From: Whitmania pigra
Lineage: Eukaryota > Annelida > Clitellata > Hirudinida > Haemopidae
Length of the DNA stretch: 64,000 nt
Assembly: GCA_021613335.1 (NCBI GenBank)
Contig: JAJTWR010000063.1
Span: 95,001-159,000 of the forward strand
Direction of reading: 5' to 3'
In this document: piece by piece, positions 37,241 through 50,000 of the stretch
How the letters are laid out: each line of letters opens with the position of its first letter
Position numbering within the stretch: position 1 is the stretch's first letter
Program-made: the position numbers and the translations under genes
The notes under the pieces: generated by a model
What the model was told of the DNA's origin: nothing
The model's input: only the letters and a program-made list of their open reading frames with translations
The model's database searches: none

Positions 37241-39173
37241 TTGGTTGAGACCTGACCTACTTGATTGCCTTGCCAACCAATCGTTGTCTTGCTAGTTGTG
37301 TCGGAGGAGGAGCTTAGAGGATTTTCTGCAATAGCGTGCGAGCGATCTTGGAATCGAATGTGTTTTTTTTTTTTTGTTATATTTCACCAATTTTATCTAC
37401 AAATTGTGGACATATTTTTCATTTTTGAATTCATCCTGTGAATAATAATAACTCACAATGGTGTCAGTTCGATTGTGGTTGTGTCCGTACTTCTTGTGTC
37501 GTCCGAAATGGAGTTCGGAGTTCAACGCGTGCATCGCAGAAACCACGTAGTCTAGGGAGACTCCTACTCCGAAGCAACACGATCAGTTTTTCTTTCGATT
37601 ATCGAAAACATTGAGATTCAACAGTTCCGCAACCATGCGACTTAAAATAGCCGTCTCTGTCTACTTGAATGCAAACTGCTTGTTGCTGTTGCTGCTGTTG
37701 CTGCTGTTGTTGTTGTTGTGGTTGTTTGGTAGTTAGTCCGTCTGCTCACGAGTATATCTAGGTGGCTTCGATGACTTCAGTTACTTCGGCCCTCTTAAAT
37801 TGCAACTTATTTCCTTATTTGCTTGCTTCCTTATTTATTTTTCTCAGAGGTTTCATGCACAAAGGAAATTATAACATGCGAGATGATCTGTGCCGGCCTG
37901 TAAAATATACTAAGTGCTCCTTAACGCAGAGCGACCGTTCGAGACGATCTTGCGTGGAACGTCCTTGCTGGTGGGCTGTCGTTCGCCTTCTCTTCCTGGA
38001 TTCTCGTCCTTATTTCTCACTTGAATGTGTCACTTAACCTCTGCTTAAGGGCGTCGTCGTCGTCGTTGTAGTCGACTGTTGGTGTTGTCGCTACTGTTGT
38101 CAGTGTAGTTAATGTTGCTGCTGTCTTGACCTCCGTGCATGTCGTAGAATCTGCAAGGCATCTCTTCTGCTCTCTTCTGTTCGACTGTTGTTGTTGTTGT
38201 TGTTGTTGTTGTTGTGTTGTTGTTGTTGTTGTTGTCAGTCGGACAGTTTGTGTTGTACGAGTGGCGCAGAGCCCTCTTGTCGTTCTTGTGCCACAGGGGT
38301 CGTAGGTCGCACCTCGGATGTCACGCTCGAGGAACCAACCACCTCGTCTTCGTGCTCCGTCGGTCGACCGTGTTGCATCTCGAGGTTCGTCCTTGCTTTT
38401 TGTCACGTTTTGATTAATAGGGCCAGAAGTTTTAGTTAATTATTATTAAATTATGTTATAGCTGTTATTACATCATCCATTGGTCATTATTATTTATTAC
38501 CTTTTATTATTACTATTACTCCCTCAATAAGTACATCATATAAGTTATAAATTTGTATTTATCATGGCGCACAGATGGATGAGCTTTGGAAGTGGTTGCA
38601 AGGGAGTGTTGAGATGCAAGTTGAACTTTTAATGGGAGTTCGAGTTTTATCGGAGGTTTAACTTTTAGTAAAGGTTTAACTTTTAACGAAAGTTTTTTTC
38701 TAACTTGTGCATCAAGTTCGATCATGGTTCGTGTTGATTTTTGTTCCCTTTGAATCGCAGGTCGTCGTCATCATCATCGTCGAGTCTTATGGCAAAGGAT
38801 GCATCGTCGTCTCATTTACTTCCATCGTCTTCGGAGTGTACATAATTATGATTCGTTGCCTTCGTCTTATTTTATTATCTCTTATTTCACTTTATATTTA
38901 TTTTATCTTATTTCATCTTTGTCTTTTTTTATTATCTTTGACATCGTTTATTTTATTTTTTATTTCATTTTATTTTTATTTATTTCAACTTTTTTTCAGC
39001 TTTTTTTTTGTGTGTGTGTGAAAATTATCATTTATTTTGACACGAGCACAAGTTAGTGTCCGAGTGCCAACGTCATCAACAAATGCTTGACGGAGGTTCA
39101 TCTGTCGTTGCAATCGCTTTGTTTGGCTTTGTATTTCGGAAGCTCTATAGACCCTTCTCTCTCTCTATTTCTC

Positions 39174-39184
39174 TATTATTATTA

Positions 39185-39235
<51 letters not shown>

Positions 39236-39275
39236 TATTACCATTATTATTGTTGTTGTTGCTGTTATTATTAAT
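39174..39275. repeat. (ATT)n microsatellite
   Basis: ATT triplets with minor ACT and GTT interruptions. Confidence 0.9.
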
Positions 39276-39884
39276 ATTATCATCTACATCTCAGTTTTGA
39301 TGTGCATTTCTTAATGTAGGATTCAATTGTTCAGTCTGGACGTCTTTTTTCTTCTTGTTGATGTTTTGCATCGATGCCTTTGTGTGTTTCTATGGCAACC
39401 CATAAGTTATCCAAAAAGTTATATCTTTGTTTTATTACTTTTTAATCTTATTCGAAGAACGTCGCCATCGTCTATGCAAACGACAAGCTCACAAAGAAAA
39501 GTCAGGTTGTCATAGGGATGTCCCCATGAGATTGTACCCTCTCGATCACTTTCTGCGGGGCTATCCATCATCCCCCTGTCTTTGCTTCTTGGTCCTCCAT
39601 GCGACCCTAGCTAGTTTGACCATTTTCTGGGAAAATTGTTTAGGGGTTCACAAGTCTCTTGCTATTGTTGTTGTTGTTGTTGTCTGTTCACTTAATGTAG
39701 CTGCTGTAGCTGAAGGTCATTGTGTTAATTAAGGTGGATAGATTATGATAATGATGACTAATAATAATAATAATGTGTTTATAACGAGTGACTGTTGCTA
39801 TTGCCGTTTCATCTATCACTGCTGTCTACGAATAGTGCCTACAAGTTCTTCGGTTCTCTTTTCATTTAATTCGATGATGATGAT

Positions 39885-40160
39885 TGCTATTGTTATTATT
39901 AATTGCTATTATTATTATTAATTGTTATTATTATTATTAATTGTTATTGTTATTATTAATTGTTATTATTGTTATTGTTATTATTAATTGCTATTATTAT
40001 TATTAATTGCTGTTGTTATTATTAATTGTTATTGTTATTATTGCTATTGTTATTATTAATTGCTATTATTATTAATCGTTATTATTATTATTAATCGCTG
40101 TTGTTATTATTAATTGTTATTATTATTAATTGCTATTATTATTATTATTATTATTGTTGT
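39885..40160. repeat. compound ATT/TTAATTG repeat
   Basis: Runs of ATT or GTT triplets are separated at irregular intervals by attaattg blocks, giving a ~275-bp compound array. A second ATT tract lies at 40,251-40,302. Confidence 0.85.
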
Positions 40161-40260
40161 GTCATCTAAGTGTGGTGGTGGGTTTAAACAACCAAGGATC
40201 AAGTTCAGAGGTCCTTGATGCCAAGGCAAGGATTCATGTACCCATTACTTATTATTGTTG

Positions 40261-40300
<40 letters not shown>

Positions 40301-41608
40301 CACGATCATCTTTATAAGATTTGATTTATTGCAACCCTATTCTCCGTGTTCTATGTGATATCACCTATGCGGTTCCTATCGATGCCTATATACTGTAACG
40401 ATTCCATCGAACGTTCGGTGGAATTGCGGATTCAGTTGAAATTGAGACCCACGGTTTGGGTGTGATTGGCCAAATGTTGGGTCATGTTGGGTCTGAACTC
40501 CCTCTTTCTTAATTTTGACGCTCTCTGCCGGCGATGATGACATCAAACTCCACGATGCTGAACATCTGATGCGGGCCGGAACGCCCTCCGTTTTAGTGTC
40601 ACTCGGTGCAGGAGGAATTTTTATTTTTCTTCTCTTTTTTTTTTTCAAGCATTAAAGTGTTATTTAACCAGTGCGATTGTACTGCTCGTACGATTCTGTA
40701 CTCCGATTGCGTACGTTCGGTAGGAGGGATGAGATGCTGCTCTCTGCTGTATTCTCTCGAGAGTAACTTGTAAATACAACATCACGTACAGGCTTTCATG
40801 TCTGCCTTGACTTCGTTATTCATTATTCTCGCTTTAGGTGAATAATCGTTTGGAAATGCAAGTAATGGTGCACTAATGTTGGCCAAATTTGCATTTTCTG
40901 CATTGCTTTAGAAGGTTTTATGGTAGCCTGGTTGGTAAATTATGGCATATTATTGGGCTAAATGACAAAAATGGACATGAGCTGCCATTTTGGTTAGATT
41001 GCTTGGAGTCTGCCTTCGCTATCTGTTGCGATTAAAAGCGTTAATATGGAAGTCGGGTAACTCAGGGAGGCGTCTTGTTTTCGACAGTTTTGGTTAATAA
41101 TTAATAGTAAACATTTAAATTTGTGTAGGAATGGAATAGGTGGAAAGCATCGAATTTAAACTCTAGGCAACCATGGTAATGAAAATGATAACAATAATTT
41201 AGATATTTATTTTTATTTAACAATGTATTTATAGTATTATTAGTTTGCCTCCTTTCTGTGGGTTAGCTTACAATATTTGTTTGCTTATCTGCGTTGAAAA
41301 TTAAATCATTTTCGAAATGTTAAAAATTGAAAAAAATTAAATTTTTAATAAAAAAAATCATGCTTTAAATTTATTTTTGTAAGAGCTAATAAAATTATTA
41401 GGTGTAAAAATATCACAGATGTAGGTAAACAAAAATTATTCATAAATTAAACATTATTATTGTAATAAATAAATTTAATTTAATAAAATAAAATAAGCTC
41501 CAAAGAAATTCTTAAAACTTAAACACAGCTTACCTGTGTTATTTACCTACAGGTTTACATGTTATTTTAGGACTACCGCAGAGTTTTCAATTACGACGGC
41601 GCACAAAA

Positions 41609-42309
41609 ATGAGGGGTTTTCTGCTTCTCCATTTGTATTTAACATTCCAGCTAATCAACTCAGCCGCTTCTAAAATCGTCCTGCTGAACGATGACAACTT
41701 TCAGTCTCAGATGCCCACTTATTCAGTGCTTTTTGTCAAGTTTTACATGCCTTGGTGAGTTGGGAAAGAATTTGGCGGATCTAGAAATTATTCTAATTAA
41801 AAGATTTTAATTAACATGTTGTAAATATGTTTTGGATTTTAATTAACAAGTTGTAAATACGTTCTGGTAATTTAAACTGTTAAAGTTTCTTTTCATCCAA
41901 AGGTGCGATCATTGCACAAAATTTGGGCCCGAATTTGCAAAGGCTTCTGACATCGTAGAGTCCAAAAAATTGCCAGTTGCATTTGCAGAGGTGAGTCTTC
42001 ATTGGTTGCAATGTTTGCCTGGTTATTCTGTGCTGTTTGTGTGTGTGAGTGTAAAATGTGCTGATAACAAAAAAGGTTATATCGATTGCTTATTTATTTG
42101 CTCAAAATTTGTATTATTCAACGTGTCTAATAGTAATTAATTCTGTTTTGTTTTAAACCCACTTGATATTACTTTTTATTTATTAACTTTTCCTAAAATT
42201 TTTCTTGTGGAAGAGAGACATCATTGATATTTTGAAAGTGTAGCTTTGGTACCTGTAATGCAAATAACTCATGCATATTATTATATTTATATATCTTTTA
42301 TTATTACTC

Positions 42310-42343
<34 letters not shown>

Positions 42344-45300
42344 TGACGTTGTTATTAAAGGTGAACTGTGATGGATCAGGCAAAGCAACGTGTTCCTTGT
42401 ACAACGTCAACGGATATCCGACGATAAAAGTCTTCAACTTTGGAGAGTTTGCATTCAACTACGATGGACCAAAAACATCAGGTAATGTGGTTTTTACTTT
42501 TGTTTGTCGATGATTTTGATGCTTAGACCAAATTCCTCTCGTCACCTGCTCATAAAAATGATAAAAAGGCATTTTTATTTATATTCTTCATACTTTAAAT
42601 CTTTACAATATGTAAAATTATATATTAAATTAATAGTAATCAAAACTTTGAGCTTCAAGATGACAATTATCAATACACGACTATCACGTAATAAAAACAA
42701 ATATATTTTGGTCAATTCGACTACGACGACAGATGAACGAACATACAAAAGGACAAATGGACCGTTTCGCATCGCCTCGTCGACCTCGAAGACATCGTCG
42801 TATTAATATTTCATTTTAAACATCAATTTCCATTGCTTTGAACAGACAGCCTCGTCAAGTTTATAAGACTAAAAGTCGAACCGGGATCGCAGGAACTGAG
42901 GACGTTGGAGGACATGTCCGCATGCTTGGCTGGTTGGACAACGTGGTGATTGGTTGGATTCGTTAAATGATTGAGTTTATTAATAATATTAATGTTAACA
43001 ATACTATATAATAATGATAATAATAATATATACTAATAGTATTAATATTAATAATAATGTAATGGATTAATTAATAATGGAGGTGTTGCATTAGAGTGAC
43101 TGCTATTTATAATGTTTAATCTGTTTTTTGACTTGACATGTATAAGTTGCTCCTTGTGTTTACTGTCATAATAATTTTTTATTTTTTATAAATAAACATT
43201 TAACTAATTGTTATTATTATAAGCCATTGTGCAATAGAAACATTCGTTATCACTGCTTATCAAGAGATGACTTTGTGATACTGTTTTAAATCTAAATACG
43301 TGAAATAAATTTGATGGATTTTGATTATTTTGGTAATATGGTCACTTATTTTTGTAAACAATTCATGTCATTACAATTCTTTTGAATCTTCTGCTGATCT
43401 CTATAACATTCTAACAAACATTTTTTGTCCAGTTACATCCTTACAACAAAAATCTAACTGTAATTGTTGATGAAAACAATATATATTTAAACACAAAATT
43501 ATGTAAATTATGTTTCGCAATGTCTAATAAAAAGTTAATGAATATTCAACAGGTTTCTTTCATGAGCAGGGACTTCCCATTGAGAAGGAATTCCACAAGA
43601 TGGCCGAAGCTTTGAAGGGGGAGTACAAATTTGCCCACACATTCAGCAACAAAATCATGATGATGTTTGGCTACAGAAAGTTAGCCTATTGAATATTAAT
43701 TAATTTATTAATCAATAATTATCTTTTAATGTTCACATTAATTTGCTAATTAGTTACTAAGTTAATAATTAATAAGTTAACTAATTAACATATTCATCCT
43801 GCAGTGACATAGTGCTGTTCAGGTCAGAGAAGCTCAAGACCACCCTTGAGCAAGGACAGCTGAAGTTTGAAGGTCAACCAACCCTCTACAATCTCAGGAA
43901 TTGGGTTGCAAGCAACTAGTCTGTTTTAAATTATTGTTATTATTATAATAATTATTATTATAATAGTTATTATTATAATAGTTATTATTATATTATTATA
44001 AATAATATTATATATAAAATTATTATATTATTATATTATAAATAATATTATATATAAAATTATTATATTATTATAATAATATAATATAGTATTATTATAA
44101 TATAATATGTTATAGTTTATAATTATTATTATAATAGTTATTATTATATTATTATAATAATTATTATTATTATATACTGTTGTTATCATCATCATCATTA
44201 ACATCCAGTCAGGGATTGGCTGGCTTTAGAACGCAGGGAAACATTGAGCACTTCAAGAGTCCACTGGTTGTGGCATACTTCGATGTCAACCTCGAAGACA
44301 AAAGTTCCCTGTCTGCCTATTACAGGAACAGGTGATAGTGATTGTCGGTTAATTCAAATTAATCACGTAATAGATATGATAATTTGAGTCCTAGTTAATT
44401 AAAATAAACATGTAATAGTTATCATAATTAGAGTGTTAGTCTTAATTACTTAAAATAAACATGTAATAGTTGCGATAATTAGAGCGCTAAATCCCTCCCA
44501 TTCAATCAATCAATGCCCAGGGTCATAATGGCTGCCAGAAAGTTCCAACCATCCAAGAACAGGGAAAGAATCAACTTTGCCATTTCTGACCTCAAAGAGT
44601 TCAAAAGGGAGTTGGAAGAATTTGGGGTAAAGGCCATCCCTGAGGGTCAAGAGAGGATTGTTGTCACAATGAGGGACTCTGAGCAAAGAAGGTTCATCAT
44701 GGACAAGAGCTTTAGGTCGGTATTAACCAAAATGTCCTTTTTCCAATGGTATCATTTTGTTGAGGTAATTATTTTATTTAATGTTGTTTAGTTTTTAATT
44801 AAGTAAATTTTATTTTGAGATAATGTAGAATCAAAATGAAATAGTTTCATTATTTTTTGTATTTAAGTGATTACTTAATTAAAAATTATTTTATCAATTT
44901 TTATCCTTACTTATTCAATATTATATTATATATTATATTTTATATTATATGCATGGATGTCATAATTTCACTATAGCTCAGAGGCTTTGGAACTGTTTGT
45001 TTTGGATGTCCTAAGCAGAAAGGTGGATCAGTACATAAAGTCACAAACCTTACCCAAAACTGCAGAAGCTCAGAACTCTCACATTGTGGTTAGATTCATG
45101 CGAACTTAATAATGTAGTACTTAATTAATTACTTACTTAGTAATAATTAATAATCAAGTACTAACATGTTAGTAGAGTTGTTACTACTACTGGCATGCTA
45201 ATGACAGCATGACAACTAATTAGTATATGCTATTTGATTTGTATATTAGTATATTTTTCAATATTGCAGTTACAATAATAGTAATAAAGTAATAATAATT

Positions 45301-46199
45301 AATAAATGTTTTATATATTGATATAAATGACATTTCTACTTTAACGGTAAAAAAGCAGATTGAGAATTTGTTGGGTCATTGTTAATCGTTAATAAAAATA
45401 AACGAGCAATTCATGCGAACTTAATAATAACGTCTTTTGATCTTCGATGCAGACTGCCGTTGGCACGACCTTCGAAAAACTGGTCCTGGACGAAAGCAAG
45501 GACGTGTTGGTCCAGTTGTTCGCTCCCTGGTCGTCCGATTGCAAGTCTGCCACCGAGATACTCGAGAAGGTCGCTAAAAAGGTCAGCCGGGCATGATTTT
45601 TCAATTATTTTTCTCATCATTTGTTGACGAGATAAGATTTGTTTTATTAAGAATTTCTTTTAATTCCAATTTTGGGAAACTAATCGACATGACCTCTCTT
45701 GTGACAGCTCCACAACGAAACGGATGTCAGGGTAGTCAAAGTAGATGCCACGGTGAACCACTTGCCTTCCCCATACGTCATCAGGGGGTGAGTAAATTTG
45801 TGATGATGGTGATGATGTGTTGGAACAGATATCAGTAATAATGGTTATGGTAAAAGTAAAGACAATGCCTACAATTGTTCAACACTTCATTGGTGATTCT
45901 CAGGTATCCCACTGTTTATCTTGCCAAGAAGAACTTCAAATCAAAGCCTCTGCTATACGAGGTCAGATTGATTTGCTACAACTAGCCATTCAAATAAAAA
46001 AAATTCTAATTCACTAAAATTCAATTAAACAATTGTAATGTTAGAATAATTTGATTTTGTGCAGGGCGAACAGCGGGTCAACGGCTACCTGAAGTTTGTG
46101 GCTGAAAACTCCACAATGCCACTGAAGAACTATGACAGAAGTGGTAAAAAGATGGAGGGCAAAGATAAGGAAACAGTTTTGAAGAAAACTGAGTTATGA
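41609..46199 (+). CDS. PDIA3: ERp57/PDIA3-like protein disulfide isomerase (13 exons, 504 aa)
   Basis: Exons: 41609-41754, 41903-41990, 42361-42481, 42846-42932, 43553-43679, 43805-43918, 44209-44331, 44521-44715, 44977-45088, 45453-45581, 45708-45787, 45904-45961, 46065-46199. PDIs form and rearrange disulfides in the ER, and ERp57 acts with calnexin/calreticulin on glycoproteins. A signal peptide (MRGFLLLHLYLTFQLINSAA) precedes thioredoxin domain a, with active site WCDHC rather than WCGHC and cis-Pro loop GYPT. Domains b and b' follow (TFSNKIMMMF, VVAYFDVNLED, YYRNRVIMAARKF, INFAIS). Domain a' has LFAPWSSDCKS where WCGHC is expected, so the nucleophilic first Cys is lost, yet SPYVIRGYPT is kept. 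The C-terminus KKTEL looks like a variant ER-retrieval signal. Length matches vertebrate ERp57 (505 aa). Exons 4-7 needed non-obvious donors (g|gttgga, ta|gtctgt) chosen because they restore frame and homology. An acceptor just upstream (ttattttag at ~41,570) suggests an untranslated or spliced-leader 5' exon. Confidence 0.93.
43925..44180. repeat. ATT/ATAAT palindromic AT-repeat in a PDIA3 intron
   Basis: Interleaved ttattattataa and ataataatata segments form several self-complementary blocks between exons 6 and 7. Confidence 0.8.
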
Positions 46200-46227
46200 T
46201 TGGATATACTGTAAATATTTATAAAGA

Positions 46228-46233
46228 AATAAA
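46228..46233 (+). terminator. polyA signal of the PDIA3-like gene
   Basis: AATAAA 29 bp after the stop codon. Confidence 0.7.
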
Positions 46234-46339
46234 TTATTAATGCACTTAATATAAGTACTGTTTCTAAATGTGCGTTGATGTACCTCTAGTTAATATTGTT
46301 GTTATTATTATTGTTATTATTTATCATTATTATTATTTG

Positions 46340-46370
<31 letters not shown>

Positions 46371-47076
46371 CATGATCAGCGTCAGAGTTCTTATGAACAT
46401 TATTGTAGCAACTGGGTATCAATATGTCAATTTTATTAATTATGCCATATCTCTGTGACATGATTACCACTTTATTATTATGAAGTTTTCTAAAGAGTCA
46501 ATTTTTTTTTCTACTTTTATTTTTTGTGTGGCTGAAGAAGTCAAATTGCCTTTTTAAATTAATTTCATAAAAACTTTGAATGAATGACTTCGACTCCAAT
46601 TATATCGAAACACAAAGAACTTGAATAGATTATCCACTTAACTTCACTGCACTGTATATCATCATTTAGTGTCATCTTTTTAATTTAGTCAGTCTCATTA
46701 CTTAACAGTTTTTCCCCGATATACATTTTTTTCGTCTCACTTCAACAAAACATAAAAATGAAGTTGATGTATTTGATGTTAGCAAATGATCTTCCAAACA
46801 ACATACTCAGGAAACTACAAAGTTTCACAAGAATACTTAAATTAAATGTCATGCAAATAATGGAGTATTTAAGGCCATAGTCGCAATTAAAATACTGGTG
46901 GATGCGATAAGTTATTAATTGCAACAAAAATAACTTCGATATATTAGAGACCATTTTAGCTATAATTTAATTAGCCATAAAAATCATGCGTCAAATTTTT
47001 AAGATCGAATTCACAAAAAAGCAATTAAATGAATTTAAAGTGAAATCCAGGACTTAAAAATAACAGATGTTCATCA
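46234..47076. other. convergent intergenic region
   Basis: The PDIA3-like (+) and WSC-EGF 2 (-) genes converge here. An ATT/CAT-rich block lies at 46,300-46,375. A minus-strand AATAAA (tttatt on +) occurs near 46,516 and could serve WSC-EGF 2. No other feature was seen. Confidence 0.4.
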
Positions 47077-50000
47077 TTATGAGGCAGATGAGACAACAGT
47101 CAGAGATGTCGTGGTTGAATACTTTCGATTCACTGATTGTTTACCAAAGAAGTAAACAATAGTGAATACTACCGAGACAATCGAAAGGGCTAGAACGATA
47201 AGGCTGATATTAAACTTGTCCAAACCACCATGTTCTTCACCAGGATATCCCGTGGATAGCATAGTCGTTGTGCCATTCATGTCGTTAGCATCATCTGGAG
47301 CTATTTGTAAACAGTATATTGTACAATGATATTGATATTAGGTTTAACTTTTATATTGTCTTACAGGGAACACAAGTGCGATTGTCGACACTTGCATATC
47401 CTTTGCGACAAAGGCACACGTATAAAGGACGAGTATTAAGGCAAAATGATGATGTCGAATCACATATGTCTGGCACCTCACATTCGTCAATATCTAAAGT
47501 AAATTCAAGATGATTTCAGCACATTAATAAAACATCCATAATACATCCATGAATTCTTTCTTCAAACCGTCGCATAGAGTGTTATGACCATATTTCATTT
47601 TGCTCGATCCGTCTGGACAGATGCAGTCAAATGATCCAGGCAAATTGACGCAAGGCACTCCATCAGGACAACTTGTTGCTGGAAGTTCGCATTCGTTGTC
47701 ATCTAAGAATAATGATGACGTAATAACGAAATTCAATAATAAAGATTAATTAATAAAACAAGATTAATGAGTTAGGCAATTCAATAATAAAGATTAATTA
47801 ATAAAACAAGATTAATGAGTTAGGCAAATTGAACAAACTCTAATGAATTGATTTTATTGTATTTTCTCCAAAATAATCCATGCTAAACAATTTACAAACA
47901 TTAATAGGCTAATATTAAAGATTATTTAAACTTATTAAAACAAAGCCATTAGTTATAGCATAAAATAAAAAAATAATTGTTAAAATTACCTGAACATCGA
48001 TACCAATCCATTTTATGATAACCTCTAAGACACGAACAGATGAAAGAACTGGGAATATTCACACACTCAGTAGAATTAGTGTCACACGTATGGTGATGCC
48101 CACATTCGTCAACATCTGACATGATTATTCATAGATTAGCAATTATTTTAACGTATGGAACTAGTCATTTTTATTATTATAGTTATTAGTAATATATGGA
48201 TATTATTGGAGGAAAACGAAATTAATAATTAATAAGATAACTAGTAGTTAAAGAGATTTATTGAAAAAATAATGCATATCCCGAACAAAAAAATAAACTG
48301 ACCGATGACAAAATATAATTAAAGAGTTTGATGTGACCAATTTACATTTAATTTAGTTTATTAATTTTTTTTACAATTTTATTGAGCTATTTTGATGAGT
48401 TTTATGTTTTGATGGGATTTGTTTTGTCGGGGCTATTTTGTCCTAGGTTATTTTGTCGCCGGGCTGTTATGACGGGGTGCCACTGTACTGATTTAGAAAA
48501 GTCCACTGAATAGCTAGATGATTGGATGATGCTCCTGCAGCTGGATTTGAATCCATGCCGCCATATTTCTATGTATTATTAACATTGCATAGCAACATGA
48601 TTAAGACAGAAAATCCTGTGCCGCCATCGTGAAAGATATATTATTAGCAGCCATAAGGTCATGAGGTTCCACTTCAAAAACGTCAATTTAACAGGCAAGA
48701 TAACTGAGATCGAGATAAGTGGGTTCAACTAAAGTTCGACAAATATTTCAAAATTTTTGAAATTTATTATGAAACAATCTACCTTGGCATGATGTTAAAG
48801 AGAGATATCTGAATCCAGTAAGGCACTGACAAGTATATGAACCATCATTATTTCTGCACACAGTCGATGAAATATCGCATGTGTCAATTGCTTTGCATTC
48901 GTCAATGTCTTAAAATATCACATTGGAAATATAAATTATTGGTAATTTCTTTTTTAATTCGTCAATTTAACCTGAACACTTTCCAAATTCGTCAATGACA
49001 TATCCCGGAACGCAATGGCATGTGTAGGAGCCGACAGTGTTGGTGCAGATCTGGCCGCTATCACCACACGTAGAAGCAATGAGGCACTCATCAACATCTA
49101 CAAAATCCGAACTCTTCATCCCTAATCTTAGTCAATTAATATACAATAACTTTTACCTAAGCAATTCGAAAATTCATCTTTCTCATATCCCGGATTGCAT
49201 TCGCATCTGAATGAGCCAATGATATTGATGCAGATTGCATCAGGACATGAAGTTGCATATTTACATTCATCATCGTCTAAAAATAATAAGTACTAAATCT
49301 CTCCAAAATATTTTATCACATTGATCACTTGAAAATGTTACTGAAAAATCATACATGTACAGTGCTAGAAAAAATGTTACGACAGTCCCCATTTTTTGTA
49401 ATAACTTAAGTTTAAATTATCGTACGAAGCTCAAATTTACAAGAACTGTATAATATCCTTAAAGAATATTACTCGTATTTTTTTTTTCACTTTAATCAAG
49501 AATTAAGCGCAAATCCACAAAAATCCATTTTTTGGCATAGAAATATTGTTACGACAGGTTACATAAAAACTCATGAATTTCAGTATTTTGACAAAATTTT
49601 TTATTTAAAACTAAATGAAATAATGTTTCAATAGGATGTCATTCCTCCTTTCTTAGATATAACATCTATGCACCTATTTTTCATGGAGAAAATAAGTGTT
49701 TTGATGACCTTTTCATCCAAATTTCTCCAGGCGCTCCAAATTGCTGCTTTCAATTCATTTTCTGTGTTATATTGCTGTCCCTTGCCATAAACGGATCTTG
49801 AAAGAAGTCCCCAGACATTTTCAATCGGATTCAAGTCGGGGGAACACGCGGGCCAGCCCATTACTTGCATGTTGGACTCCTGGAAAAATGCTTTGGTTGC
49901 CTTGGAAACATGAATAGGAGCATTATCTTGCTGAAATTCATGTTGTTTTGCTTCAGAAAAAGGAAGGAGATGATCCTTGAGCATTTGGATGTACTTCTGA

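Larger units (their letters stand above)
37241..41520 (+). other. vigilin 3' flank, probable long 3' untranslated region and intergenic DNA
   Basis: No coding exon is recognisable. From 37,241 to about 40,800 the sequence is T/G-rich with CTG/TTG runs (37,680-37,730 and 38,187-38,240), consistent with a long 3' UTR, then becomes AT-rich. The first same-strand hexamers are ATTAAA at 38,445 and AATAAA near 41,345, so the transcript end is uncertain. A Thr/Gln-rich minus-strand ORF at 38,017-38,406 tracks the TTG runs. Confidence 0.4.

Noticed and set aside
38017..38406. 129-aa Thr/Gln-rich minus-strand ORF
   Set aside because: Tracks a TTG/CTG simple repeat in the probable vigilin 3' UTR.
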